The notes under the pieces: model-generated
The model's database searches: none
The model's input: only the letters and a program-made list of their open reading frames with translations
What the model was told of the DNA's origin: nothing
Made by a program: the position numbers and the translations under genes
Shown: positions 16,698-25,040 of the stretch, in pieces
Position numbering within the stretch: position 1 is the first letter of the stretch
How the letters are laid out: the number at the start of each line of letters is the position of its first letter
Assembly (NCBI RefSeq): GCF_001698815.1
Contig: NZ_LGSI01000067.1
Span: 62,001-126,000, forward strand
Reading direction: 5' to 3'
Length of the DNA: 64,000 nt
Source: Pseudomonas syringae
GTDB lineage: Bacteria; Pseudomonadota; Gammaproteobacteria; Pseudomonadales; Pseudomonadaceae

Positions 16698-18311
16698 ATG
16701 AGCCTGTCCCTTCTCAGTCGTTACGCTTTCTTTGTAGGTTGTGTGTTGTTCACGCTATTCAGCTTGCCTTTCTGGCATCACGAATGGTTATGGCCGTTCA
16801 CATTGGTAACCGGAGTGTTATCGCTGGTCGGCATTTTAGATCTGCTGCAATCACCCCATTCGGTGCGGCGCAATTATCCGATTCTGGGCAACATTCGCTA
16901 CGCCGTGGAGGCCATCCGCCCCGAAATTCGCCAATACCTGCTGGAATCCGACAGCGACGCCCTGCCCTTTTCCCGGGCGCAGCGTTCGCTGGTGTATTCC
17001 CGAGCCAAGAATGAGTCGGCAGACCGGCCCTTCGGCACGCTGATCGATGTCTACCAGACCGGCTTCGAATTCATCAGCCATTCCATGCGCCCCGCGCCAT
17101 TGAGCGATCCGAACTCGTTTCGCGTCATCGTCGGCGGCCCGCAGTGCACGCAGCCATACTCGGCTTCGTTGTTCAATATTTCCGCGATGAGTTTCGGCTC
17201 GCTCAGCGCCAATGCCATCCGCGCCTTGAACCAGGGCGCCAAACTCGGCAACTTCGCCCATGACACCGGCGAGGGCAGCATCAGCCCGTATCACCGGGAA
17301 AACGGCGGCGACCTGACCTGGGAGCTGGGCAGCGGTTACTTCGGCTGCCGCACAGCCGATGGACGCTTCGATCCCGAACGATTCGCCAAGCAGGCGCTGG
17401 ACCCGCAGGTGCGAATGATCGAAATCAAGATGAGCCAAGGCGCCAAACCCGGCCATGGCGGCATCCTGCCCAAGGACAAGGTGACCAAGGAAATCGCGGA
17501 AACCCGAGGCATCATGATGGGCGAGGATTGCGTCTCGCCATCACGGCACAGCGCATTCTCTACACCCAACGAAATGATGCAGTTCATCGGCCAGCTCCGC
17601 GAGTTGTCCGGCGGCAAGCCGGTGGGTTTCAAGTTTTGCCTGGGCCATCCTTGGGAATTCATGGGTATCGCCAAGGCCATGCTGGAAACCGGCATCCTGC
17701 CTGACTTCATCGTGGTTGACGGCACCGAAGGCGGCACAGGCGCAGCTCCTGTGGAGTTCACCGATCACATGGGCGTACCGATGCGCGAAGGCCTGTTGTT
17801 CGTGCATAACACACTGGTGGGCTTGAACCTGCGGGACAAGATCAAGCTCGGCGCCAGCGGCAAGATCGTCAGCGCGTTCGACATCGCCAGCGTGCTGGCC
17901 ATCGGCGCCGACTGGGCCAACTCGGCGCGCGGCTTCATGTTCGCCATCGGCTGCATCCAGTCGCAAAGTTGCCACACCAACAAATGCCCGACCGGCGTCG
18001 CTACTCAGGACACCCTGCGCCAGCGTGCGCTGGTGGTGCCGGACAAGGCCCAACGCGTCTTCAACTTTCACCGCAACACGCTCAAGGCCCTGGCAGAAAT
18101 GATCGCCGCGGCCGGGCTGGATCACCCATCGCAACTGGGCGCTCGACATCTGGTGCGGCGCATGTCGGCGACGGAAGTGAAGCTGTTCTCGCAGTCCCAT
18201 GTATTCCTGCAGCCCGGCCAGTTACTCACCGGCCCCATTGATGGCAGCTTCTATTCGAACATGTGGCAAATGGCTCGGGCTGACAGTTTCGAGCCCAACG
18301 CGATTGCCTGA
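16698..18311 (+). CDS. FMN-binding glutamate-synthase-family protein, membrane-anchored
   Basis: 537 residues. Two N-terminal hydrophobic helices (about 8-27 and 32-50) are followed by a glutamate synthase central FMN barrel (Glu_synthase domain): MSFGSLSANAIRALN, GEGSISPYH, KPGHGGILP, and an iron-sulfur cysteine cluster C-x5-C-x4-C in GCIQSQSCHTNKCPTG. It lacks the amidotransferase domain, so it is not GltB; homologues are annotated only as glutamate synthase-related. ATG 16698 begins MSLSLLSRY. No operon partner. Function unproven; a membrane-bound FMN/Fe-S oxidoreductase is the safest reading. Confidence 0.85.
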   Translation: MSLSLLSRYAFFVGCVLFTLFSLPFWHHEWLWPFTLVTGVLSLVGILDLLQSPHSVRRNYPILGNIRYAVEAIRPEIRQYLLESDSDALPFSRAQRSLVYSRAKNESADRPFGTLIDVYQTGFEFISHSMRPAPLSDPNSFRVIVGGPQCTQPYSASLFNISAMSFGSLSANAIRALNQGAKLGNFAHDTGEGSISPYHRENGGDLTWELGSGYFGCRTADGRFDPERFAKQALDPQVRMIEIKMSQGAKPGHGGILPKDKVTKEIAETRGIMMGEDCVSPSRHSAFSTPNEMMQFIGQLRELSGGKPVGFKFCLGHPWEFMGIAKAMLETGILPDFIVVDGTEGGTGAAPVEFTDHMGVPMREGLLFVHNTLVGLNLRDKIKLGASGKIVSAFDIASVLAIGADWANSARGFMFAIGCIQSQSCHTNKCPTGVATQDTLRQRALVVPDKAQRVFNFHRNTLKALAEMIAAAGLDHPSQLGARHLVRRMSATEVKLFSQSHVFLQPGQLLTGPIDGSFYSNMWQMARADSFEPNAIA

Positions 18312-18325
18312 TGACGGGCAAAAAA

Positions 18326-18354
18326 CTCGATGGGCATGCAACGTGCCCATTGAG
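18326..18354. terminator. Hairpin after the glutamate-synthase-like gene
   Basis: CTCGATGGGCA pairs with TGCCCATTGAG (one G-T pair) around a 7-nt loop, 14 bases after the stop. No T tract, so a weak terminator candidate. Confidence 0.45.
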
Positions 18355-18491
18355 ACATTCTGTAATAGCCCCGCTTTGCATTTGCATCTATAACCCGCCA
18401 CCCTTCCGCGCCGCCGCTCTGCTGGACCGACGGCGTGAACCATTGCTCGTGCATTGACCTCTACTTTCTACGACTTCAAGAGCCTACCGTT

Positions 18492-19634
18492 ATGACTGAC
18501 GGACGCGACCTGCGCATCGACTTCTTTCGGGGCCTGGCGCTGATTTTCATTTTCTGGGATCACGTGCCGGACAATCCCTTCGCCCAATTGACCGTACGTA
18601 ATTTCGGTTTCAGCGACGCTGCGGAAATTTTCGTATTCCTGGCCGGCTATGCCGCGATCCTGGCCTACGGCCGCATTGCCCAACGCGACGGTTTTGTCGT
18701 CGCCTGCATCCGCATCCTGCGCCGTACCTGGGTGCTGTACGTGGTGCATATTTTCCTGCTCACGTTATTGATGGGCATCGTGTTCGTCGCCAACAATCAC
18801 GTCGAGACCCGGGACATGGTCCGGGAAATGGGCCTGGAATACTTTGTCGGCAATCCGCAGCAAGCGCTGGCCGATGAGTTGCTGTTGCGCTTCAAGCCCA
18901 ACCTGACTGACCCGCTGCCGCTGTACATTCTGCTGCTGCTCGCCTTGCCGCTGATCCTGCCGTTGATGCTGCGCAGTGTCGCGCTGGCGGTTGGCCTGTC
19001 GCTGGCGCTGTACATGATGGTGCCGCTGTATGGCTGGAACCTTTCAGCCTACGAAGGCGGCGGCGTCTGGTATTTCAATCCGGTGGCGTGGCAATTGCTG
19101 TTTGTTCTGGGCGGCGCTTGTGCGCTGAAGTCACAAGCGAAATCGACCAGCAGCGCCAAACCGGTTGCGCTGCTGCGACAACCGCTATTCATGCTCTGCG
19201 CCGCCTACGTGTTGCTGGCGGGCGTGCTGACCGTACTCTGGAAATTCCCTGAGCTGCACGCCGAGCTGGTGCCGCAAATCATCGCCGATATTCTCTACCC
19301 CATCAGCAAGACCGACCTAGCCCCCGCGCGTCTTCTGCACTTTTTGGCCCTGACCTACTGCGTGGCAAAACTGCTGCCCGTCGGCCAAACCTGGCTCGAC
19401 AACTGGCCGGCGCAACAGACCTGCCGAATGGGTCGCTACTCGCTGGAAATCTTCTGCCTCGGCGTACTCCTGGCCCCACTCGCCGACATGGCCAACGCCC
19501 TGGCGGGCGACACCTGGCCGATGCAAGTCTGCACCGCCCTCATCGGCCTCGCGCTGATGGTACTCATGGCCGCCTGGCTCGATCTCAACAAACGCCTGGG
19601 CCAACCAAAACCTGCCCAGGTGATTGCTGTTTGA
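18492..19634 (+). CDS. OpgC-family integral membrane protein
   Basis: 380 residues with about ten hydrophobic helices and the N-terminal RDLRIDFFRGLALIFIFWDH signature of the OpgC domain (acyltransferase-3 superfamily). E. coli OpgC succinylates osmoregulated periplasmic glucans; family members elsewhere are annotated only as OpgC-domain proteins. ATG 18492 was chosen over an upstream ATG because the family begins MTDGRDLRIDFFRG. It is not beside opgGH here, so a role in glucan substitution is plausible but unproven. Downstream begins an AT-richer accessory pocket. Confidence 0.84.
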   Translation: MTDGRDLRIDFFRGLALIFIFWDHVPDNPFAQLTVRNFGFSDAAEIFVFLAGYAAILAYGRIAQRDGFVVACIRILRRTWVLYVVHIFLLTLLMGIVFVANNHVETRDMVREMGLEYFVGNPQQALADELLLRFKPNLTDPLPLYILLLLALPLILPLMLRSVALAVGLSLALYMMVPLYGWNLSAYEGGGVWYFNPVAWQLLFVLGGACALKSQAKSTSSAKPVALLRQPLFMLCAAYVLLAGVLTVLWKFPELHAELVPQIIADILYPISKTDLAPARLLHFLALTYCVAKLLPVGQTWLDNWPAQQTCRMGRYSLEIFCLGVLLAPLADMANALAGDTWPMQVCTALIGLALMVLMAAWLDLNKRLGQPKPAQVIAV

Positions 19635-19746
19635 GAACTGCGTCGCACTGAAACTCCTTCTCGGAAGTTTCCCACAACCTTATCAGGCCAAGTTTTTTTG
19701 GAGTTGGCCGTTAAGGAGGGGGAATGGATTAATTAGAGAGGGAGTT

Positions 19747-20448
19747 ATGGTGAAGATCAATCCGACCGCACACCCAAGTGTAATCTGTCCAATTACGACG
19801 CCACAAAAGGCTGATCCAAGCGAAGAGGTAGTAGCCAGCGAACGCAAAGTGCAAATTTCTGGCCGATCCATGATCGACAAGCCGTTCTACGTCTATGAGC
19901 ACGCTCCCTGGCTGAAGCCTTATCAATCGCCTGCCGGTCGTGAACTCTGGGAGAGCAAGACGGACGAAGAGCGGGACGGGACAAAGGAAAAGTATCTGAA
20001 CACCCTTCGTTTATCCGCCGAGACATCACTTAACGGCATATTCGAAGAGTACTTTGGAATAAAACACGATCTTAAGTTTCTAAACCCGGAACTGGCAGAA
20101 AAATATTTCAGTTTTACGCTGGATGCAGAAGGCAATATCAAAGTCACTGACCCCGATAAGGTGTTGACGCCCAGCGACCTGGATTACCTTCAGGAGATAT
20201 TCAGCCAACGTGCCAACCTGAAAGACAAGATGCACAACCATGCACGCGCTGTCATGGCGTACGTTGATCACAACAGCAAAACATTTGACAACCGGTTCAT
20301 GCTCCGACTGGAGAACTACGAAGCAACGATTGACTACGTCGAGTTGCTAGCACGCAATCCCAGAGGCAACTTCATGTGGGGGCTGGAGGATCAGATTATC
20401 AGGCGATGCAGCGCGCGAACAGGATCGTTGTTCGAGACAACGGCATAG
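19747..20448 (+). CDS. Unknown 233-residue accessory protein
   Basis: I do not recognise this protein. It has no signal peptide, membrane helix or catalytic motif. The N-terminal 50 residues are rich in Ser, Thr and Pro (INPTAHPSVICPITTP), followed by a charged, helical body (DEERDGTKEKYLNTLRLSAE; LDYLQEIFSQRANLKDKM). Start ATG 19747 is preceded by GAGAGGGAG, a good ribosome site. Base composition is more AT-rich than the flanking core genes, suggesting horizontal acquisition. A polar N-terminus of this kind occurs in some secreted effectors, but no recognisable secretion signal or hrp box supports that. Gene reality is likely; function unknown. Confidence 0.6.
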   Translation: MVKINPTAHPSVICPITTPQKADPSEEVVASERKVQISGRSMIDKPFYVYEHAPWLKPYQSPAGRELWESKTDEERDGTKEKYLNTLRLSAETSLNGIFEEYFGIKHDLKFLNPELAEKYFSFTLDAEGNIKVTDPDKVLTPSDLDYLQEIFSQRANLKDKMHNHARAVMAYVDHNSKTFDNRFMLRLENYEATIDYVELLARNPRGNFMWGLEDQIIRRCSARTGSLFETTA

Positions 20449-20797
20449 GCGCCCATCAGTAGCGTCCCTTGCAAACTAATTCTGGTGAGAAGTTTATGAA
20501 AATCTCCGGTCCAGGCTATAGAATCCCCGGCTTAGAATTATCCAATGGCTGACATGGTATCTGGGAATTTTCCGGCCTACCATTCGAAGCTCGGTGTTCA
20601 GAGCGGATGGTGTCGAGTCAGAACAACACGCCCATGCTAAAGTTAGTAGGCGTGACCGCGACTGTACTATCGGAATTTAGCGCCATAGTCGCGTCGCCGA
20701 TAGGGCTGTTAAGTTCGCAGTAACTAGAATGCGATGTACACGATTGGCCATCTACATGATGCCGGAGCAAAAACTCCTAGCATCATGAGGCATATTT
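20449..20797. other. Gene-poor AT-rich stretch
   Basis: No intact gene over about 350 bases between the unknown 233-aa gene and the convergent HIT gene. The only structure seen is the interrupted frame at 20496-20723. No inverted repeats, integrase, tRNA or direct-repeat boundary were found; it may be remnant DNA from a past insertion or deletion. Confidence 0.5.
20496..20723 (+). pseudogene. Possible interrupted small gene
   Basis: ATG 20496 follows GGTGAGAAG at good spacing and opens MKISGPGYRIPGLELSNG, then TGA at 20550-20552. The same frame continues for another 56 codons (HGIWEFSGLPFEARCSERMV and onward) to TAA 20721-20723. So one nonsense codon breaks an otherwise 75-codon frame. This may be a decayed gene or an 18-residue peptide, and it could also be chance. 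I recognise no homologue. Confidence 0.25.
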
Positions 20798-21271
20798 TTA
20801 AGAATGACTTGCTGTGGATAACTCGAGCGCTAGTGCTGCAAGCTGTTCGTCATCAGCACGCCTCCAATCATGTGAAGAAATGTAGCCCTCGTAATGGTCA
20901 AAAAACTTGTCAACGCTCGACGATATTTTTTTAAACTCACTATGATTGCCAGTCCCGTGCATTGGGAATAGCTTCGCATGAAGATGGTCTACACCATAAC
21001 CTTCAAATACCATCGCGGTTCGCCCAACATCCGCCAAAGTGCCATCAAGAATCCTTGCAACTTTCTTCGAGGCAACTACGAGCTCAGCAAGTACCACATC
21101 GTCCTGATCAAATGCATAGCTAGAGTAATGTTTCTTGGGGATGACTACCGTAGCGCCAACCGTATTGGGGAAAATTGAGAGGAATGCAACATATTTATCA
21201 TCCTCCCAGAAAATATGTGAAGGCGCTTCCCTTTGGACGATTGCGCAAAAAATACATCCTTCCTTATGCAC
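20798..21271 (-). CDS. HIT-family nucleotide hydrolase/transferase
   Basis: 157 residues. N-terminal CIFC zinc-like motif (GCIFCAIVQREAPSHIFWED) and the histidine-triad region near residue 97 (GYGVDHLHAKLFPMHG) define the HIT fold. The triad reads H-L-H-A-K: the first two histidines, including the usual nucleophile, are kept and the third is Lys. GTG 21271 was chosen because GAGG lies 7 bases upstream; the TTG two codons earlier is less likely. A small same-strand ORF ends 23 bases upstream, suggesting a two-gene unit. Part of the accessory pocket; substrate unknown. Confidence 0.82.
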   Translation of the reverse strand: MHKEGCIFCAIVQREAPSHIFWEDDKYVAFLSIFPNTVGATVVIPKKHYSSYAFDQDDVVLAELVVASKKVARILDGTLADVGRTAMVFEGYGVDHLHAKLFPMHGTGNHSEFKKISSSVDKFFDHYEGYISSHDWRRADDEQLAALALELSTASHS

Positions 21272-21294
21272 GAGCAAACCTCTTTATTAGCGAG

Positions 21295-21615
21295 TCAAAC
21301 CGCTCGGGAGTCCCATCGAGCTGTACTTGTCTCCTGTATACCAAATGAGCATTTAGCCATGGAGGATATCAAGTTTGAACTCAACACAGCCGCGAGCCAC
21401 AAATTCATAGGGCCATAACTAAGCATAATAGCACTAGGGAGGGCAGACCATTGCTCATCCTCAACGAGTTTGGCTGCTTCTTCAACCGCTTGGTAATCAT
21501 GAGGTGCGAAGTGAAATGATGCACACAGGTGATGGAGGTAACCACCTGACACAACGGGGATTCCGCAGGCTTTTGCCAATTTCCAGCCATCTCCGACCCG
21601 CCCGCCGTCAACCAC
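21295..21615 (-). CDS. Unrecognised small ORF upstream of the HIT gene
   Basis: 106 residues if the GTG at 21615 is used; a later GTG is possible. Protein-like features include GGYLHHLCASFHFAPHDY and VEEAAKLVEDEQW, with several His residues, but I know no family. An in-frame stop sits only 3 codons before the GTG, and no strong ribosome site was seen, so it may be the tail of a truncated gene. Its stop is 23 bases before the HIT start on the same strand, consistent with co-transcription. Coding status is uncertain. Confidence 0.4.
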   Translation of the reverse strand: MVDGGRVGDGWKLAKACGIPVVSGGYLHHLCASFHFAPHDYQAVEEAAKLVEDEQWSALPSAIMLSYGPMNLWLAAVLSSNLISSMAKCSFGIQETSTARWDSRAV

Positions 21616-21750
21616 TGACGTTTATAAACAGACCGTTCCTACAAAAGCGTCCTCCAAGGCCCTACACCAGCCTTTGGCAAAGATTTCTGTTGCCACGTCT
21701 GCCAGCGACTAAGCTTGTGTCAGGTGCGATTAACAGGTTTAACCGGGCCA

Positions 21751-24700
21751 ATGGATATGGGTGTATTACGGCATTCCGATACGAAGCAGACTGCGCTGGA
21801 CGTCGACAGTCAGGATCAGCCATCAATGCCGAAAAACCCTCGCCACAGGCGTTATGCGTGGCGCGTGTTCTGGGTGTTGTTGGTCATGGGGCTGGTGGCG
21901 TTGGGCTTTGCCATTGCTACCGAGTCGCGCAGTTCACGGCTGCAAGCCCGGGAGTTCAGCCGTTTTGCGGCTAGCCTGAGCTATTCGCTGCAACCTGGTC
22001 CCAGCGATGCGGTGTTGTATCCGGGGGACGGACCATTTGATAAGCGCCTGGGCTATTCGTCTCTGGATGAGTTCCTACCGCGACTGCTCAAGCGCGATTA
22101 TCTGATCACTGAACAGACCCGTTTCTCTCCCGAACTTCTCGCTTACGGCCGGCGCGGTTTTTTCGTGCCTTACGAGGAAAAGATTCAGGCAGGGCTGTCG
22201 ATTACCGATTGTCGGGGTACCGATCTCTATCAGTTCCGCTACCCGCAACAGTTCTATCCAAGCTATGCCTCGATTCCGCCGTTGGTGGTGCACAGCCTGT
22301 TATTCATCGAGAACCGCGACTTGCTGGACCCGCAGCAGCCAATGGCCAACCCGGCGGTGGACTGGCCACGGTTTGCCAAGGCTGCCGTGTCGCAGCTGGC
22401 GAAATTGATCGGTTTGCCCGGCCAATCGGCAGGCGGCAGCACGCTGGCCACACAGTTGGAAAAATACCGTCACTCTCCCGATGGCTTGACTCAATCGGGT
22501 TCCGAGAAGCTACGGCAGATGATTTCCGCCAGCGTGCGCGCCTATCAACCCGGCGAACAAACCCTGCAAGTCCGGCAACGGGTGGTGCGCGATTATTTGA
22601 ACAGCGTGCCGTTGTCGGCCGTGCCGGGCCATGGCGAAGTGCATGGGTTAGCCGAAGGGTTGCGGGTCTGGTACGGCGCGGATTTCGTGCGCACCAACCA
22701 GTTGCTGGCGTCCACCGCAAGCGATCCGCAAAGCCAGGCCGCGCGAGGCCTGGCTTTGCGTGAAGTACTGTCACTGGTGATTGCCCAGCGGCGCCCGTCG
22801 CACTATCTGGCCAAGGGCCGCACGGAACTGGCTGACCTGACCGATAGCCATATCCGCCTGCTGGCGCAGAATAAAGTCATTGATCAGAGCCTGGCGGATG
22901 CGGCACTGAACAGCACGGTCACCTACCGCAACTGGGTTCAGCAGCCGACCATTCAGCCGATTGAAACCAACAAGGGCATCAGTGTGGCGCGCAGTCGCCT
23001 GTCGGGGATGCTCAATCGCCCACTCTACGATCTGGATCGCCTGGACCTGTCAGCCACCACCACCTTGCAAAGCGAGTTGCAGACCCGCGCCAGCCAGTAC
23101 CTGCGCGATTTGGCGGACCCGGCTTTTGCAGCGAACGTCGGGCTGTTGGGCGAGCGCTTGCTGACGCCAGCCAGTACTGCGCAGGTGCGTTACAGCTTCA
23201 CCCTGTTCGAGCGGGGTCCGGACGGTTCACGAGTGCGAGTGCAGACCGACAGCACCGACCAGCCGTTCGATATCAACGAAGGCAGCAAGCTGGAACTGGG
23301 TTCCACGGCGAAGATGCGGGTGCTGACGACTTATCTGGAGATGATCGCCGAGTTGCACGAGCGCTACTCGGGGCTGACCTCGGCGCAACTGAGCAAAACC
23401 CCAGTACAAGAGCAGGATCGCCTGACTCGCTGGGCGGTGGATTATTTGGCGCAGAACAAGGATCGCAGCTTGCCGAAGATGCTTTCTGCGGCCCTCGACC
23501 GGCATTACTCGGCGAGCCCCGGGGAAAGCTTTTTCACCGGTGGCGGTTTGCATCACTTCAATAACTTCCGCAAAGAAGACAACGGGCGCAACCCTACATT
23601 GCGCGAGGCTTTGCGCGAGTCGATCAACTTGCCGTTCATTCGTTTGATGCGCGATCTGGTGCGTTACAGCACCTACCAGGCGCCCAGCAACAGCGCCGAG
23701 TTGCTCAAGGACGATGACAACCCACGTCGCCAGGAATACCTCGCGCGCTTCGCGGATCGGGAAGGCACGGTTTTTCTGCTGCGATTCTGGAAACGCTACA
23801 AGGACAAGACAACCCAGGAGCGGCTGGACACCTTCCTTGACGGCCTTCACCCCACGGCGCCGCGACTGGCGGCAGTTCATCGCTATTTGCTGCCGGAAGC
23901 CGATCAGACGGCGTTCAACTCGTTTGTCCGGGCGCACATGGCCGAAGAAAAAATCGGTCCCAGGCTGAGCGAAAAGCGCCTGGCCGAGCTGTATCAGAGC
24001 TACGGCCCGGGCGCGTACGATTTGCCGGATCAGGGCTATATCGCCAGGGTTCACCCGCTGGATCTGTGGCTGGTGGGTTATCTCCTGAAAAACCCGGAGG
24101 CGCAGTTCAAGGATGCGGTTGCGGCCAGCCATTTCGAGCGCCAGGAAGTCTACGGCTGGCTGTTCAAAAGCCGGCATAAAAGCGCCCGCGACAGCCGCAT
24201 CCGCACCATGCTGGAGATCGAAGCGTTCCTCGATATTCATCAACGCTGGCAGCGGGTCGGCTACCCGTTCGACCATCTGGTGCCTTCCCTGGCGACAGCA
24301 ATCGGCAGCTCGGGCGACCGTCCTGCGGCGTTGGCGGAGTTGATCGGTATCATCCAGAACGATGGCATCCGCTTGCCGACCTTACGCATCGACAGCCTGC
24401 ATTTTGCCGCCGACACGCCCTACGAAACTCGCCTCGCCAACAACCCGGAGCTCGGCAAACGCGTATTGCCATCCGAAGTGGCGACGGCCATGCGCGAAGC
24501 CTTGTCGCAGGTGGTGGAAGGCGGTACGGCCAAGCGCGTGCAAGGCAGTTTCAAATTGCCGGATGGCAGCCCGCTGGCGATGGGCGGCAAAACCGGCACC
24601 GGCGACAACCGCATCGAGAGCATCGGCGCGGGCGGTCGCATCCTCAGCTCCAGAGCGATAAACCGCACGGCGACCTTCGTGTTCTACCTGGGTGACAACC

Positions 24701-24921
24701 ACTTCGGCACCCTCACCGCCTTCGTGCCAGGCAAGGCAGCGGAAGGATTTCGCTTCACCTCGGCGCTGCCGGTGCAGGTGCTCAAGGGCATGGCGCCGAT
24801 TCTGAGTCCTTATCTTGAGCCTGGGATGCATACGCAGTGCAGTGTGACGACGGCCCCGTTGGAGCGAGGCTTGCCCGCGAAGAACGATAACGCGATAGGT
24901 CTGGTCCACCGAGGCGCCTGA
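21751..24921 (+). CDS. Large transglycosylase/transpeptidase (class A PBP-like)
   Basis: About 1056 residues, larger than usual class A PBPs. One N-terminal membrane helix (about 37-56), a GT51-type domain (about 150-330: FIENRDLLD with Glu187, GGSTLATQLEKY, YLNSVPLSAVPGHGEVHGLAEGL read in parts), then a transpeptidase domain with SxxK at Ser518-Lys521 (GSTAK), SxN in ESINLPF, and KTG at Lys947. The second GT51 Glu position (RKxxE) reads EKLRQ, so glycosyltransferase activity is doubtful. Several starts are possible (GTG 21715, ATG 21751, 21757, 21826); none has a strong ribosome site except perhaps 21826. The last 20 or so residues are encoded by a REP copy. Confidence 0.87.
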   Translation: MDMGVLRHSDTKQTALDVDSQDQPSMPKNPRHRRYAWRVFWVLLVMGLVALGFAIATESRSSRLQAREFSRFAASLSYSLQPGPSDAVLYPGDGPFDKRLGYSSLDEFLPRLLKRDYLITEQTRFSPELLAYGRRGFFVPYEEKIQAGLSITDCRGTDLYQFRYPQQFYPSYASIPPLVVHSLLFIENRDLLDPQQPMANPAVDWPRFAKAAVSQLAKLIGLPGQSAGGSTLATQLEKYRHSPDGLTQSGSEKLRQMISASVRAYQPGEQTLQVRQRVVRDYLNSVPLSAVPGHGEVHGLAEGLRVWYGADFVRTNQLLASTASDPQSQAARGLALREVLSLVIAQRRPSHYLAKGRTELADLTDSHIRLLAQNKVIDQSLADAALNSTVTYRNWVQQPTIQPIETNKGISVARSRLSGMLNRPLYDLDRLDLSATTTLQSELQTRASQYLRDLADPAFAANVGLLGERLLTPASTAQVRYSFTLFERGPDGSRVRVQTDSTDQPFDINEGSKLELGSTAKMRVLTTYLEMIAELHERYSGLTSAQLSKTPVQEQDRLTRWAVDYLAQNKDRSLPKMLSAALDRHYSASPGESFFTGGGLHHFNNFRKEDNGRNPTLREALRESINLPFIRLMRDLVRYSTYQAPSNSAELLKDDDNPRRQEYLARFADREGTVFLLRFWKRYKDKTTQERLDTFLDGLHPTAPRLAAVHRYLLPEADQTAFNSFVRAHMAEEKIGPRLSEKRLAELYQSYGPGAYDLPDQGYIARVHPLDLWLVGYLLKNPEAQFKDAVAASHFERQEVYGWLFKSRHKSARDSRIRTMLEIEAFLDIHQRWQRVGYPFDHLVPSLATAIGSSGDRPAALAELIGIIQNDGIRLPTLRIDSLHFAADTPYETRLANNPELGKRVLPSEVATAMREALSQVVEGGTAKRVQGSFKLPDGSPLAMGGKTGTGDNRIESIGAGGRILSSRAINRTATFVFYLGDNHFGTLTAFVPGKAAEGFRFTSALPVQVLKGMAPILSPYLEPGMHTQCSVTTAPLERGLPAKNDNAIGLVHRGA

Positions 24922-24947
24922 TTCGCGGGCAAGCCTCGCTCCAACAG
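24857..24947. repeat. REP doublet, left copy inside the PBP gene
   Basis: CGTTGGAGCGAGGCTTGCCC starts at 24857 within the PBP reading frame. The inverted copy GGGCAAGCCTCGCTCCAACAG ends at 24947, after the stop at 24921. The coded tail LERGLPAKNDNA is the translation of the repeat itself. Confidence 0.93.
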
Positions 24948-24993
24948 AAACGTGGCAGATGAGAACCGTTCGTCTTTATCTCTTGCTTAATGG

Positions 24994-25019
24994 TTAAGAT
25001 ATATCTTAAGGTATATCTA
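24994..25019. promoter_or_regulatory. YqjI-like operator before the PadR gene
   Basis: TTAAGATATATCTTAA (24994-25009) is a perfect 16-bp palindrome. AGATATA (24997-25003) and TATATCT (25012-25018) form a second dyad with an 8-base spacer. The cluster ends about 20 bases before the PadR-like start, where a repressor would act on its own promoter and the reductase gene behind it. Confidence 0.72.
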
Positions 25020-25040
25020 ACTTAAGCAGGAGATAGAGAA

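Noticed and set aside
19649..19680. hrp-box-like spacing TGAAAC...CCCACAACC before the unknown 233-aa gene
   Set aside because: Mismatches in both boxes relative to GGAACC-N15/16-CCACNNA; not enough to call a type III effector promoter.
20550..20552. TGA as a selenocysteine codon
   Set aside because: No downstream SECIS-like hairpin was seen and no selenoprotein family is recognisable; a nonsense mutation or chance is simpler.
23227..24276. 349-codon minus-strand frame opposite the PBP gene
   Set aside because: Shadow frame; no ribosome site or motif, while the sense strand has intact PBP motifs.
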